In this document: one piece after another, positions 53,143 to 62,179 of the stretch
Numbering within the stretch: position 1 is the first letter of the stretch
How the letters are laid out: each line of letters begins with the position of its first letter
NCBI GenBank assembly: GCA_001627335.1
Contig: LUPK01000013.1
Span: 1 to 64,000, forward strand
Source of the DNA: Nocardioides sp. REDSEA-S33_B3
GTDB taxonomy: Bacteria; Actinomycetota; Actinomycetes; Propionibacteriales; Nocardioidaceae
DNA length: 64,000 bases
Direction: 5' to 3'
Translations under genes and position numbers: made by a program
The notes under the pieces: generated by a model
What the model saw: only the letters and a program-made list of their open reading frames with translations
The model's database searches: none
Told to the model about the DNA's origin: nothing

Positions 53143-54726
53143 TCAGCGACCCGGCAGCCGCCGGTCCAGCAGGGCCGCCCGGGCCGCGTTGGCACCGGGA
53201 GCGCCGTGCACGCCACCACCGGGGTGGGCCGAGCTCGAGGCGAGGTAGAGGCCGCGGAGCCCGGTGCCGGGCCGCCCTTTCCCGGGCCAGGGCCGCAGCA
53301 CCAGCATCTGGTGCAACTGCGAGGTCCCGCCGTTGACGGCCCCGCCGACCAGGGAGGCGTTGCGCGCCTGCAGCTCGTGCGGCCCGAGCACGCGCCGTGC
53401 CAGCACCCGGTCGCCGAACCCCGGCGCCAGCGCCTCGATCCGCGCCTGGATCCGGTCCCCGAAGCGCTCGGTCTCCGCCGCGTCCCAGCGTCCCGTGAGG
53501 CCGTCGGCACCCGCGTCCCCGCGGACCCGGTGCGGCACGTGGGTGTAGGCCCACAGCGACTCGGTGCCCGTGGGGGAGCGGGTGGGGTCGGTGGTGGTCA
53601 TCTGGCCGGCGAGGAGGTACGGCGCGGCCGGCACCCGCCCGGTGGCCACCTGGCTCGTGGCCTCGTGCATCTGCTCGGGGGAGTCCCCGACGTGGAAGCT
53701 GCCGGGTGCGACGGGCGGCGGTGTCTCCCACGGGACCGGACCCGACAGCGCCCAGTCGACCTTGACCGTCGCCGGGTCGAGCTCGAAGTGGCGCAGCCCG
53801 CGGCGTACCCGCGCCGGGTGGTCCTCCTCGTCCACGAGCGAGCCCCACAGCACCGGGACGCTGACGGCGCCGAGCACGGCGTGCCGGGCCCGGACCTCCC
53901 GCCCCGCCGCGCGTACGCCGACGGCCCGGCCGTCCCGCACGACCACGCGCTCCACCGGGGTGCTGGTGCGCAGCTCGCCGCCCAGCGACACGAACCGGCG
54001 CGCCATGGCCGCGGTCAGCTCGCCGGCTCCCCCCACCGGCACGGGGAACCCGTCGGCCTGCGCGAGCATGGTCATGATGAGGCCGAACGCCCCCGAACCG
54101 GGCGCGTCCAGCGGGATGTCGGCGTGCCCCGCGCTCCCGCTGACCAGCAGCCGCGCGTCGTCCCCGGTGAAGCGGCCCCAGCCCGCCCCGAGGGCGGGCG
54201 TCAGGAGCTGGCGGACCGTGCCCAGGGCGCCGTGGCGCGCCAGCGCCAGACCGGCCCGGGCACCGCCGCGCACCGGCGGGAAGGGGCTCAGCAGCAGGTC
54301 GAGCAGCCCGGGGCCGATGGCGTCCCACTGCCGGCACAGGTCCAGCCAGGCCTCGCCGTCCCCGGGGTGCGCGGCCTCCATGCCGGCGGCCGTGTCGTCG
54401 CGGTCGCGGTGCACCAGGGCCCACCGGCCGGGCAGCGGGTGGCCCAGCGGGGCCGGGGGTGTGGTCCACCGCAGCCCGTGGGATCCCAGGTCCAGCCGGT
54501 CGACCACGGGGGAGGCCGCGGCGAAGGGGTAGAAGGCGCTGAAGGTGTCCTGGACGAAGCCGGGGTGCAGCTCGTCGTCGTGACGCACCGCGCCGCCGAC
54601 CGCCTCCGCGGCCTCGAGGACCAGGACCGCCCACCCGGCGTCCGCGAGGAGGTTCGCGGCGACCAGGCCGTTGGGCCCGGCGCCGACCACCACGGCGTCG
54701 ACGGTGGCGGGCAGCTCGGAGGTCAT
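53143..54726 (-). CDS. FAD-dependent oxidoreductase, phytoene desaturase-like
   Basis: About 527 residues. AVVVGAGPNGLVAANLLADA is the GxGxxG FAD motif, VLVLEAAEAVGGAVR the second strand, and GLYLASSSAHPGGGVHGAPG the C-terminal FAD motif of the CrtI/pyridine-nucleotide-disulfide carotenoid family. No carotenoid synthesis genes are near, so substrate is open. I chose ATG 54726; upstream ATGs (54735, 54753) are possible. Confidence 0.88.
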   Translation of the reverse strand: MTSELPATVDAVVVGAGPNGLVAANLLADAGWAVLVLEAAEAVGGAVRHDDELHPGFVQDTFSAFYPFAAASPVVDRLDLGSHGLRWTTPPAPLGHPLPGRWALVHRDRDDTAAGMEAAHPGDGEAWLDLCRQWDAIGPGLLDLLLSPFPPVRGGARAGLALARHGALGTVRQLLTPALGAGWGRFTGDDARLLVSGSAGHADIPLDAPGSGAFGLIMTMLAQADGFPVPVGGAGELTAAMARRFVSLGGELRTSTPVERVVVRDGRAVGVRAAGREVRARHAVLGAVSVPVLWGSLVDEEDHPARVRRGLRHFELDPATVKVDWALSGPVPWETPPPVAPGSFHVGDSPEQMHEATSQVATGRVPAAPYLLAGQMTTTDPTRSPTGTESLWAYTHVPHRVRGDAGADGLTGRWDAAETERFGDRIQARIEALAPGFGDRVLARRVLGPHELQARNASLVGGAVNGGTSQLHQMLVLRPWPGKGRPGTGLRGLYLASSSAHPGGGVHGAPGANAARAALLDRRLPGR

Positions 54727-54778
54727 GCGTCCCATCGTCACGGGCGCGGTCAAGGGCTCCAGCCGACCTCAGCGGACC

Positions 54779-55219
54779 TCAGCCGGCGCTCCGTCGCTCG
54801 GCCAGGTAGGCCAGGCGCCGCAGCGACTCGACGTTGCGCCAGCCCAGCATCGCGTGACGTAGCGGGGGCGGCACCAGGCGCCCCGGCCCGTGGCTGGCGT
54901 CCTCCTCGATCGTGACCAGCGTGTCGGCGCCCTGGGGCTCGAGCGTGACCGTCACCGCGGCCTGTCCGCCGGGCCAGGCCTTGGCGGTGAGCCGGAGCAT
55001 CCGGCCGGGGTCGCACGCCTCGGCCACGGTCTCGTCGTCGAGGAGGAGGGGCCAGGAGCCGACCGAGTGGTGGAGCCGGGCGCCCTCGGCCGGCCAGTGG
55101 TCGTCGACCTCGCGCATCCGGGATGCACCGACCACCCACAGCGGGTAGAGCCAGCCGTCGGCGAGGACGTCCCAGACCTGGTCGGGGGTGGCGTGCACGA
55201 CGCGGGTGTTGGTGCTCAT
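54779..55219 (-). CDS. SRPBCC (START-like) protein
   Basis: 146 residues: NTRVVHATPDQVWDVLADGW, VVGASRMREVDDHWPAEGA, TVTLEPQGADTLVTIEEDAS. Helix-grip fold that binds a hydrophobic ligand; polyketide cyclase/dehydrase relatives. Upstream of, and probably co-transcribed with, the FAD oxidoreductase. ATG 55219 with AGGGTGGAG. Confidence 0.85.
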   Translation of the reverse strand: MSTNTRVVHATPDQVWDVLADGWLYPLWVVGASRMREVDDHWPAEGARLHHSVGSWPLLLDDETVAEACDPGRMLRLTAKAWPGGQAAVTVTLEPQGADTLVTIEEDASHGPGRLVPPPLRHAMLGWRNVESLRRLAYLAERRSAG

Positions 55220-55400
55220 GGCTCCACCCTTCCCCTCAGCGGTCGCCCGCTCCTCGCCCAGAGGTATGAGGTCACCCCCGGATGCCAGGCGTGGCGCGCA
55301 GATGACGCCCGGAAGGGTGGGAGGACTCGTCGATCGACGGGGCAGCGTCGGGGCTGCGGCACGCACGGTGCCGCGTCCACGACTCGGGAGGGACCCCGGC

Positions 55401-56849
55401 ATGGCCGAGAGCATCTGGTGGAAGCAGCGTGGCACGCCCGCGGCCGACGGCGCGCTGCCGACCGAGCAGGTCGACGTGGCCGTGGTCGGGGCGGGCGTGA
55501 CCGGTCTGACCGCCGCGCTGCTGCTGGCGCGCGCCGGGCTGGGCGTCGTCGTGCTCGAGGCCCGGCACCCCGGGGCCGTCACGACCGGCCGCACCACCGG
55601 CAAGGTTTCCGCGCTCCAGGGGACGATGCTCTCGCGGATGCTCCGCGCCGGCCGACGCGAGTCGGCGGCGGCGTACGTCGCCAGCACGCTGCGCGCCCAG
55701 GAGTGGCTCGCCGCGGAGGCCGACGGTCTGGGGCTCGGGCTCGAGCGCAGGCCGGCGGCGACCTACGCCCCGACCGCGCGGGCGACGGGCACGGTCCGCA
55801 GCGAGCACGACGCGGCCCGCGACCTCGGCCTGCCCGTGCGCTGGTCGGACGGTCCCGACCTGCCGGTCCCGGCGGCCGCCGCGACGCTGCTCGACGACCA
55901 GCTGCAGCTCGACCCCGGACAGCTCGTCGAGCGGCTGCTCGCCGCGGCCCTCCAGGCGGGTGCCGTGGTCGTCGGCGACACGCGCGTCCAGCGCGTGCGC
56001 CAGCGGGGCGACGGGGTGCACCTTCAGGTCTCGCACGGTGGCGACGAGGGCCGGGTCAGCGCGGGCCGCGTGCTGCTGGCCACCGGAGCGCCCGTGGTCG
56101 ACCGGCGCATGCACTTCGCGCGGGTCACCGCCCAGCGCAGCTACATCGTGGCCTTCGACACCGCCGCGGCCCCCGAGACCATGGCGCTGTCCGGCGGTGG
56201 CCCGTCCCGGTCGTTCCGCAGCGCCGAGGTCGACGGCCGACGCATCCTCCTGGTGGGCGGTGCCGGGCACGAGACCGGCCGCGGCCGCGCCGAGAACCGC
56301 CGGGTCGACGAGCTGCGCGCCTGGACCTCCGAGCACTGGCCCGACGCGGTCGAGCTCGGCGCATGGTCGGCGCAGGACTACACGACGACCGACCACCTCC
56401 CGCTGGTCGGCAGCCTCGGGGGAGCGAGCCCCGGCGTGCACCTGGCCACCGGGTTCAACAAGTGGGGCCTCACCAGCGGTGTGGCCGCCGCCCTGTCCTT
56501 CACCGGCGACGTGCTGGGGGTGCCGGAGCCCTGGGCCGACGACCTCTACGGCCGTCGGGCCCGGCTGCGCGACGTCCCCGCGCTGGCCGGCATTCAGGTC
56601 GGTGTCGCCCTCGGCGGCGCCGCCGCCGCGGCCGGCCTGGCCGCACCCGTCGAGACCTCGGGTCGTCGCGCCGTGGGTGAGGACTGCCGGCTGCTGCCGG
56701 TGTGCACCCACCTCGGTGGCCCGCTGCGCTGGAACCCCCACGAGGGCAGCTACGACTGCCCCCTGCACGGCTCCCGCTTCGACCGGGACGGCCAGGTCCT
56801 CGAGGGCCCCGCCACCCGGCCGCTGCGCCGCCTGCCCGCACGGGACTGA
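55401..56849 (+). CDS. FAD-dependent oxidoreductase with C-terminal Rieske domain
   Basis: 482 residues. N-terminal DAO-type FAD domain (about 25-370: VAVVGAGVTGLTAALLLARA, TTGRTTGKVSALQG, TGFNKWGLTSGVAAAL). C-terminal Rieske domain about 420-480 with CTHLGGPLRW and CPLHGSRFD supplying Cys/His pairs for a 2Fe-2S cluster. A self-contained electron-transfer oxidase. ATG 55401 follows GGGAGGG; the frame upstream is open but unlikely. Confidence 0.92.
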   Translation: MAESIWWKQRGTPAADGALPTEQVDVAVVGAGVTGLTAALLLARAGLGVVVLEARHPGAVTTGRTTGKVSALQGTMLSRMLRAGRRESAAAYVASTLRAQEWLAAEADGLGLGLERRPAATYAPTARATGTVRSEHDAARDLGLPVRWSDGPDLPVPAAAATLLDDQLQLDPGQLVERLLAAALQAGAVVVGDTRVQRVRQRGDGVHLQVSHGGDEGRVSAGRVLLATGAPVVDRRMHFARVTAQRSYIVAFDTAAAPETMALSGGGPSRSFRSAEVDGRRILLVGGAGHETGRGRAENRRVDELRAWTSEHWPDAVELGAWSAQDYTTTDHLPLVGSLGGASPGVHLATGFNKWGLTSGVAAALSFTGDVLGVPEPWADDLYGRRARLRDVPALAGIQVGVALGGAAAAAGLAAPVETSGRRAVGEDCRLLPVCTHLGGPLRWNPHEGSYDCPLHGSRFDRDGQVLEGPATRPLRRLPARD

Positions 56850-56968
56850 CGGACCGCCGGCCCCGGTCCCCCCACGACCTCCCGGTCCGGACCCCGCGCG
56901 ACGGGCGCCGGTCCGGGACGACAGAGGGCGGCCCCGTGCCGTCCGCCTCCCTGCAGAAGGAGCACCCC

Positions 56969-59185
56969 ATGAGCGACCCGACCATCCCCGGAGCCCCCGC
57001 CCCCGAGCCGCCCTCGGTGCAGGAGCCCCAGGAGCCCCACGACCCCCTGCCCCCCAAGCCCGACCAGGGCGCGCCCGAGCTGCGCACCGCCACCGGCGAG
57101 GCGCTGGAGGGCGAGGAGGGCACCGCTCGCGGCCAGCAGGGCCGCTGGCTGACGACCGCCACCGGCGTGAAGCTGCGCGACACCGACCACTCGCTCAAGG
57201 CCGGATCGCGCGGCCCGACCCTGCTGCAGGACCACCACCTGCGCGAGAAGATCACCCACTTCGACCACGAGCGCATCCCCGAGCGGGTCGTGCACGCCCG
57301 TGGAGCCGCCGCCCACGGCTACTTCGAGGGCTACGGCACCGTCGGTGAGATCTGCCTGGCCAGCGTCTTCGAGGAGGGCCGTCGTACGCCGACGTTCGTG
57401 CGCTTCTCCACGGTGCTGGGCAGCCGCGGGTCAGCCGACACCGTGCGCGACACCCGCGGGTTCGCTACGAAGTTCTACACCGACGAGGGCAACTGGGACC
57501 TCGTCGGCAACAACATGCCGGTCTTCTTCATCCAGGACGGCATCAAGTTCCCCGACATCATCCACGCCGGCAAGCCGCACCCGGACCGCGAGATCCCGCA
57601 GGCCCAGTCCGCGCACGACACGTTCTGGGACTTCGTGTCGTTGCACACCGAGGCCCAGCACCACACCATCTGGAACATGTCCGACCGCGGCATCCCGCGC
57701 TCCTACCGGATGATGGAGGGCTTCGGCGTACACACCTTCCGGGTCACCAACGCCGAGGGCGCCACGTCGCTGGTGAAGTTCCACTGGAAGCCCAAGCTCG
57801 GCGTGCACTCCCTCACCTGGGAGGAGGCGCAGATGCTCGGCGGGCTCGACCCCGACTTCCACCGCCGGGACCTCGCTGACGCCATCGAGGCCGGTGCGTT
57901 CCCGGAGTGGGAGCTGGGCGTCCAGGTCTTCCCCGACACCGAGGACCAGACCTTCCACGGCATCGACCTGCTCGACCCGACCAAGCTGGTGCCCGAGGAG
58001 ATCGCACCGGTGCAGCCGATCGGCAAGATGGTGCTGGACCGCAACCCGACCAACTACTTCGCCGAGACCGAGCAGGTCGCCTTCCACACCGGTCACCTCG
58101 TGCCCGGCATCGACGTCACGGACGACCCGCTGCTGCAGGCCCGCAACTTCTCCTACCTCGACACCCAGCTCTCGCGGCTGGGCGGGCCGAACTTCAACCA
58201 GCTGCCGATCAACCGGCCGCACGCGCCGGTCAACGACATGCTGCGCGACGGCATGCACCAGCACGCCGTGCACCCGGGGGTCGCGCCCTACCGGCCCAAC
58301 TCCCTCGACGGCGGGTGCCCCTTCAGCCTGGAGAACCAGGGCGAGGACCTCACCGACGAGCAGAAGCGGGCCTTCGTCGACGCCGCCGCGAGCATCGAGG
58401 CCAGCCGCAAGGTCCGGGCCAACCCGGCGTCGTACGACGACCACTTCAGCCAGGCGCGGCTGTTCTGGCTCTCGTTGAGCCCGGTGGAGAAGGAGCACGT
58501 GGTCCGCGCCTACACCTTCGAGCTGGGCAAGTGCTACGAGCAGGCCATCAAGGAGCGTCAGCTGCAGGCGCTCGCCAACGTCGACGAGGACCTGTGCGCG
58601 CAGGTGGCCGCGGGGCTGGGTCTCCCGGCCCCCGAGCCGACCACGGCGATCGCGGACGTCGAGCCGAGCCCGGCCCTGTCCCAGCTCGGCGGGACCTGGC
58701 CCACCGACGGGCGGATCGTGGGACTGGTCGTGGACGCCACGACCCCCGCCGACCAGGTGCAGCCGGTGCGCGACGCGATCTTCGGGGCCGGCCTGGTGCC
58801 GTTCGTCGTCGGTCCCCGCGGAGGCGAGATCGACGGGGTGCCGGTCCAGCGGACCTTCGCCACGGGTCGCTCCGTCGAGCTCGACGCCGTGCTGCTCCTG
58901 GCCGCCCCGGTCCCCGCCCCGGACGCCCTCGGCGCCCGTGACGAGAAGGCCGCCGGCGAGGGCGCGGTCGACCCGCGCGTCCGGCTGCTGGTGGAGGAGT
59001 GCTTCCGCCACAGCAAGGCCGTGGGCGCCACCTCGGCCGGGCAGGCGGTGCTCGAGGCCGCCGGCGTCGACCCGCAGTCCGTCGGGGTCGTCGTCGGCGA
59101 CGACCCCACGAGCGCCTGGGAGCAGCTCTCCGGGCTGCTGCCCGCCCACCGTGCCTGGGACCGCTTCCCGGCGGCCCTGGCCTGA
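56969..59185 (+). CDS. katE: large-subunit monofunctional catalase (KatE/HPII type)
   Basis: 738 residues. Heme catalase core about 90-570: VVHARGAAAHGYFEGYG (active-site His), FVRFSTVLGSRGSADTVRDT, VFFIQDGIKFPDIIHAGKPH (Asn/Asp channel), RNFSYLDTQLSRLGGPNF (proximal Tyr). A C-terminal flavodoxin-like domain (about 590-738: RIVGLVVDATTPADQVQPVR) marks clade II large catalases. Degrades hydrogen peroxide. ATG 56969 follows AGAAGGAG. Dehydrogenase 32 bp downstream likely shares the transcript. Confidence 0.95.
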   Translation: MSDPTIPGAPAPEPPSVQEPQEPHDPLPPKPDQGAPELRTATGEALEGEEGTARGQQGRWLTTATGVKLRDTDHSLKAGSRGPTLLQDHHLREKITHFDHERIPERVVHARGAAAHGYFEGYGTVGEICLASVFEEGRRTPTFVRFSTVLGSRGSADTVRDTRGFATKFYTDEGNWDLVGNNMPVFFIQDGIKFPDIIHAGKPHPDREIPQAQSAHDTFWDFVSLHTEAQHHTIWNMSDRGIPRSYRMMEGFGVHTFRVTNAEGATSLVKFHWKPKLGVHSLTWEEAQMLGGLDPDFHRRDLADAIEAGAFPEWELGVQVFPDTEDQTFHGIDLLDPTKLVPEEIAPVQPIGKMVLDRNPTNYFAETEQVAFHTGHLVPGIDVTDDPLLQARNFSYLDTQLSRLGGPNFNQLPINRPHAPVNDMLRDGMHQHAVHPGVAPYRPNSLDGGCPFSLENQGEDLTDEQKRAFVDAAASIEASRKVRANPASYDDHFSQARLFWLSLSPVEKEHVVRAYTFELGKCYEQAIKERQLQALANVDEDLCAQVAAGLGLPAPEPTTAIADVEPSPALSQLGGTWPTDGRIVGLVVDATTPADQVQPVRDAIFGAGLVPFVVGPRGGEIDGVPVQRTFATGRSVELDAVLLLAAPVPAPDALGARDEKAAGEGAVDPRVRLLVEECFRHSKAVGATSAGQAVLEAAGVDPQSVGVVVGDDPTSAWEQLSGLLPAHRAWDRFPAALA

Positions 59186-59216
59186 CCCGGACCCACTCGA
59201 GGGAAGGAGAGAGATC

Positions 59217-60398
59217 ATGAAGGCAGTCACCTGGCAGGCACCTCGCAAGATCAGCGTCGAGGAGGTGCCCGACCCGACCATCCAGGAGCCCACCGACGCC
59301 GTCGTGCGGATCACCACGACCGGTCTGTGCGGGTCCGACCTGCACCTGTACGAGCCGCTGGCCCCGTTCATGTCCGCCGGCGACGTCATCGGCCACGAGC
59401 CGATGGGCATCGTCGAGGAGGTCGGGCCCGGCGTGCGCGACCTCGCCGTCGGCGACCGCGTGGTGGTCCCGTTCAACATCAGCTGCGGCAGCTGCTGGAC
59501 CTGCTCGCGCGGGCTGCACAGCCAGTGCGAGACCACGCAGAACCGCGACACCGGCACCGGCGCCAGCCTGTTCGGCTACTCCTCGCTGTACGGCGCGGTG
59601 CCGGGCGGCCAGGCCGAGCTGCTGCGCGTCCCCTTCGCGGACTTCCTGCCGATGAAGGTCCCGCACGGCCCCGTCGACGACCGCTTCGTGCTGCTGTCCG
59701 ACGTGCTGCCCACCGCCTGGCAGGGGGTCGAGTACGCCGAGCTCCCCGACGACGGGGTGCTGCTGGTCATGGGTGCCGGCCCGATCGGCGACATGGCCGC
59801 GCGGATCGCCATGCACCGCGGCCACCGCGTCCTGGTGGCCGACCGGGAGCGGGACCGACTCGCCCGCGTCGCCGCTCGCGGGGCGGAGACCATCGATCTC
59901 AACGAGGTCGACGACGTGGCGGAGGAGGTGCGCTCGCGTACCGGTGGCCGTGGTGCCGACTCCGTCATCGACGCCGTCGGCATGGAGGCCTTCGGCAACA
60001 AGGTCGTCGAGGCCACCCACAAGGTCGTCGGCCTGCTGCCCGACGCGCTGGCCGGACCGTTCATGCAGGCGGCCGGGATCGACCGGCTCGCGGCGCTGCA
60101 CGGCTCGATCGACGCCGTACGCCGCGGCGGGACGGTGTCGCTGCTCGGCGTCTACGGCGGTGCCGTGGACCCGATGCCGATGATGCAGATGTTCGACAAG
60201 CAGATCCAGATGCGGATGGGCCAGGCCAACGTCCGTCGCTGGACCGACGACATCATGCCGCTGCTGGTCGACGACGCGGACCCGCTGGGCACCGAGGACT
60301 TCGTGACCCACCACCTCCCCCTCACCGAGGCCCCCGAGGCCTACCAGCGCTTCCGCGACAAGGAGGACGGCGTGGTCAAGGTGGTCTTCACGCCCTGA
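59217..60398 (+). CDS. zinc-dependent alcohol dehydrogenase
   Basis: 393 residues, medium-chain dehydrogenase. Catalytic zinc ligands in TTGLCGSDLHLYEP and GDVIGHEPMGIVEEVG; structural zinc Cys set in NISCGSCWTCSRGLHSQC; cofactor motif VLLVMGAGPIGDMAARIAM. Length and the C-terminal VNVRRWTDDIMPLL-like region (QANVRRWTDDIMPLL) resemble glutathione-independent formaldehyde dehydrogenases. ATG 59217 with GGAAGGA. Confidence 0.92.
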   Translation: MKAVTWQAPRKISVEEVPDPTIQEPTDAVVRITTTGLCGSDLHLYEPLAPFMSAGDVIGHEPMGIVEEVGPGVRDLAVGDRVVVPFNISCGSCWTCSRGLHSQCETTQNRDTGTGASLFGYSSLYGAVPGGQAELLRVPFADFLPMKVPHGPVDDRFVLLSDVLPTAWQGVEYAELPDDGVLLVMGAGPIGDMAARIAMHRGHRVLVADRERDRLARVAARGAETIDLNEVDDVAEEVRSRTGGRGADSVIDAVGMEAFGNKVVEATHKVVGLLPDALAGPFMQAAGIDRLAALHGSIDAVRRGGTVSLLGVYGGAVDPMPMMQMFDKQIQMRMGQANVRRWTDDIMPLLVDDADPLGTEDFVTHHLPLTEAPEAYQRFRDKEDGVVKVVFTP

Positions 60399-60402
60399 CC
60401 CG

Positions 60403-60468
60403 CCGAGAGGTCGCTCGCGCACGGCCGAGAGGTCGCTCGCGCACGGCCCAGAGGTCGGTGACGCACGG
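60403..60468. repeat. 22-bp tandem repeat, three copies
   Basis: Units at 60403-60424, 60425-60446 and a degenerate third at 60447-60468 share GAGAGGTCGCTCGCGCACGG. No spacers, so not CRISPR. They directly follow the dehydrogenase stop. Confidence 0.8.
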
Positions 60469-60497
60469 GCCGGCTCCCCAGCCTGGGGTGCCGGCCC
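60467..60497. terminator. bidirectional terminator
   Basis: GGGCCGGCTCCCCA (60467-60480) pairs with TGGGGTGCCGGCCC (60484-60497) with one mismatch, between the convergent dehydrogenase and RecQ genes. Confidence 0.65.
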
Positions 60498-60516
60498 GTC
60501 GTCGTGTCGTCGCCGG

Positions 60517-62127
60517 TCAGGCGGGCTTCAGCAGCTGCCGCTCGCGGACCAGCTCGGTGGCCAGCGTGCGGTAGCCGACCCGGTCGAAGAGCACCGTCAC
60601 GGTGTCGCGGGTGAGGTCGGTGATCGTGCCCCGACCGAACCTGCGGTGGCGCACGCCCGCCTCCGGGCGCAGCCCGTCGAGGTCGCGCAGCGTCTCCAGC
60701 GGCTGAGCACCGCCCTCGGCGCTGCAGGTGTCGCACCGCCCGCAGGGCTCCTCGGAGAGGTCGCCGAAGTGGTGGCGCAGCACCAGGTCGCGGCAGTGCG
60801 GCGAGTCGGCGTACTCCCGCACCCGCTCGACCTGGGTGCGGCGCAGCGTGCGCTCGGCATCGGCCCGTCGACGTACGGCGTCGGCCAGCCGGTCCACGTC
60901 CTGCGACGGGTCCGCGTCGCCGGCGGTCAGCAGCGCGAGCACCCGGCCCACGGTCCGCCGACCGAGGCCGGTGCTGGACGCGAGGGTCCGCACGTCGGCG
61001 TCCGGTGCGTCCCGCCACGCCTCCGCGACGCGACGGACCGACGCGGAGCGGGGCCGGCCGCCCGCGAAGAAGTGCCCGAGGGAGAGGTCCTCGTCGCGGA
61101 ACAGCAGCTCGGCCACGGCGGCTCGCCCGTCGCGGCCGGCCCGGCCGGACTCCTGGTAGTAGACGTCGAGCGACTCGGGGGCCTGCGCGTGCAGGACGAA
61201 GCGCACCTCCGGCTGGTGGACGCCCATGCCGAACGCGGAGGTCGCCACCACCACGTCGACGTCGCCGGCGTGGAAGGCGTCGTGCACCTCCTCGCGACGC
61301 GCCCGGGGGAGCCCGGCGTGGTAGGCGGGGGCGCGCAGACCGGCCTCGGCCAGGCGCGCGGCGAGGGACTCGGCGTCGCGACGGGTGCGCACGTAGACCA
61401 GCCCCAGCCCGCCCTCGGTCTCCTCGCGCAGCGCACGGACGCGCTCCTCGACCAGCGCGGGGCGCTCGGAGTCCTCGTGCAGCCGCAGCACGCGCAGGGT
61501 GACCTCGGGGCGCTCGAAGCCCAGGACCTGCTCGGTCCCGCCGAGCCCCAGCACCCGGTGCACGTCCTTGCGCACCGCGGAGGACGCGGTCGCGGTCACG
61601 GCCACGGTCGGCGGGGAGCCCCACGCCTCACGGACCTGCCCGAGCGCGGCGTACGCCGGCCGGAAGTCGGTGCCCCACGTCGAGACGCAGTGCGCCTCGT
61701 CCACCGCGAGCAGCGCGGGCGGGTGCTCGGCCAGCAGGTCGTGCAGCGGGCCACCCTCGAGCTGCTCGGGGGAGGTGTAGAGCAGCCGCAGGGTGCCGTC
61801 CCGCACGGCCGACTCCGCGGCGTCGAGGTCGGCCGCGGACTCCGCCGAGGTCCATCGTGCGGCGAACCCCTCGCCTGCGGTGGAGTCCAGCCCACGCACC
61901 TGGTCGCCGGCCAGGCTCAGCAGCGGCGTCACCACGACGCACAGCCGCTCGGCGGCCGCCGCGGCGAGCTGGAAGACCAGCGACTTGCCGGTGCCCGTCG
62001 GTGCGACGAGCAGCACGTCGTGCCCCTCGAGCAACCGGCGTACGGCGCTGAGCTGGTCGGTCGTGGGCTCGGGCACGTCGAGCAGGTCGGCGGCGAGCGA
62101 GCAGAGGAAGGGGTCCGAGACGGTCAC
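60517..62127 (-). CDS. recQ: RecQ-family ATP-dependent DNA helicase
   Basis: 536 residues. Walker A LLVAPTGTGKSLVFQLAA, DEAH box LLAVDEAHCVSTWGTDFRP, motif VI YYQESGRAGRDGRAAVAE, and the RecQ zinc site CRDLVLRHHFGD plus CGRCDTC. No clear HRDC domain; the C-terminal 80 residues resemble the basic tail of actinobacterial RecQ. Unwinds DNA in repair and recombination. Starts ATG 62127. Confidence 0.93.
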   Translation of the reverse strand: MTVSDPFLCSLAADLLDVPEPTTDQLSAVRRLLEGHDVLLVAPTGTGKSLVFQLAAAAAERLCVVVTPLLSLAGDQVRGLDSTAGEGFAARWTSAESAADLDAAESAVRDGTLRLLYTSPEQLEGGPLHDLLAEHPPALLAVDEAHCVSTWGTDFRPAYAALGQVREAWGSPPTVAVTATASSAVRKDVHRVLGLGGTEQVLGFERPEVTLRVLRLHEDSERPALVEERVRALREETEGGLGLVYVRTRRDAESLAARLAEAGLRAPAYHAGLPRARREEVHDAFHAGDVDVVVATSAFGMGVHQPEVRFVLHAQAPESLDVYYQESGRAGRDGRAAVAELLFRDEDLSLGHFFAGGRPRSASVRRVAEAWRDAPDADVRTLASSTGLGRRTVGRVLALLTAGDADPSQDVDRLADAVRRRADAERTLRRTQVERVREYADSPHCRDLVLRHHFGDLSEEPCGRCDTCSAEGGAQPLETLRDLDGLRPEAGVRHRRFGRGTITDLTRDTVTVLFDRVGYRTLATELVRERQLLKPA

Positions 62128-62179
62128 GCCCTCCGGTACCCACGTGCCCGCGGGCGCTAGCCACCCCCTCGGGTAGCGG

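Noticed and set aside
60403..60468. Short repeats considered as CRISPR
   Set aside because: Units are directly adjacent with no unique spacers and no cas genes in the window.
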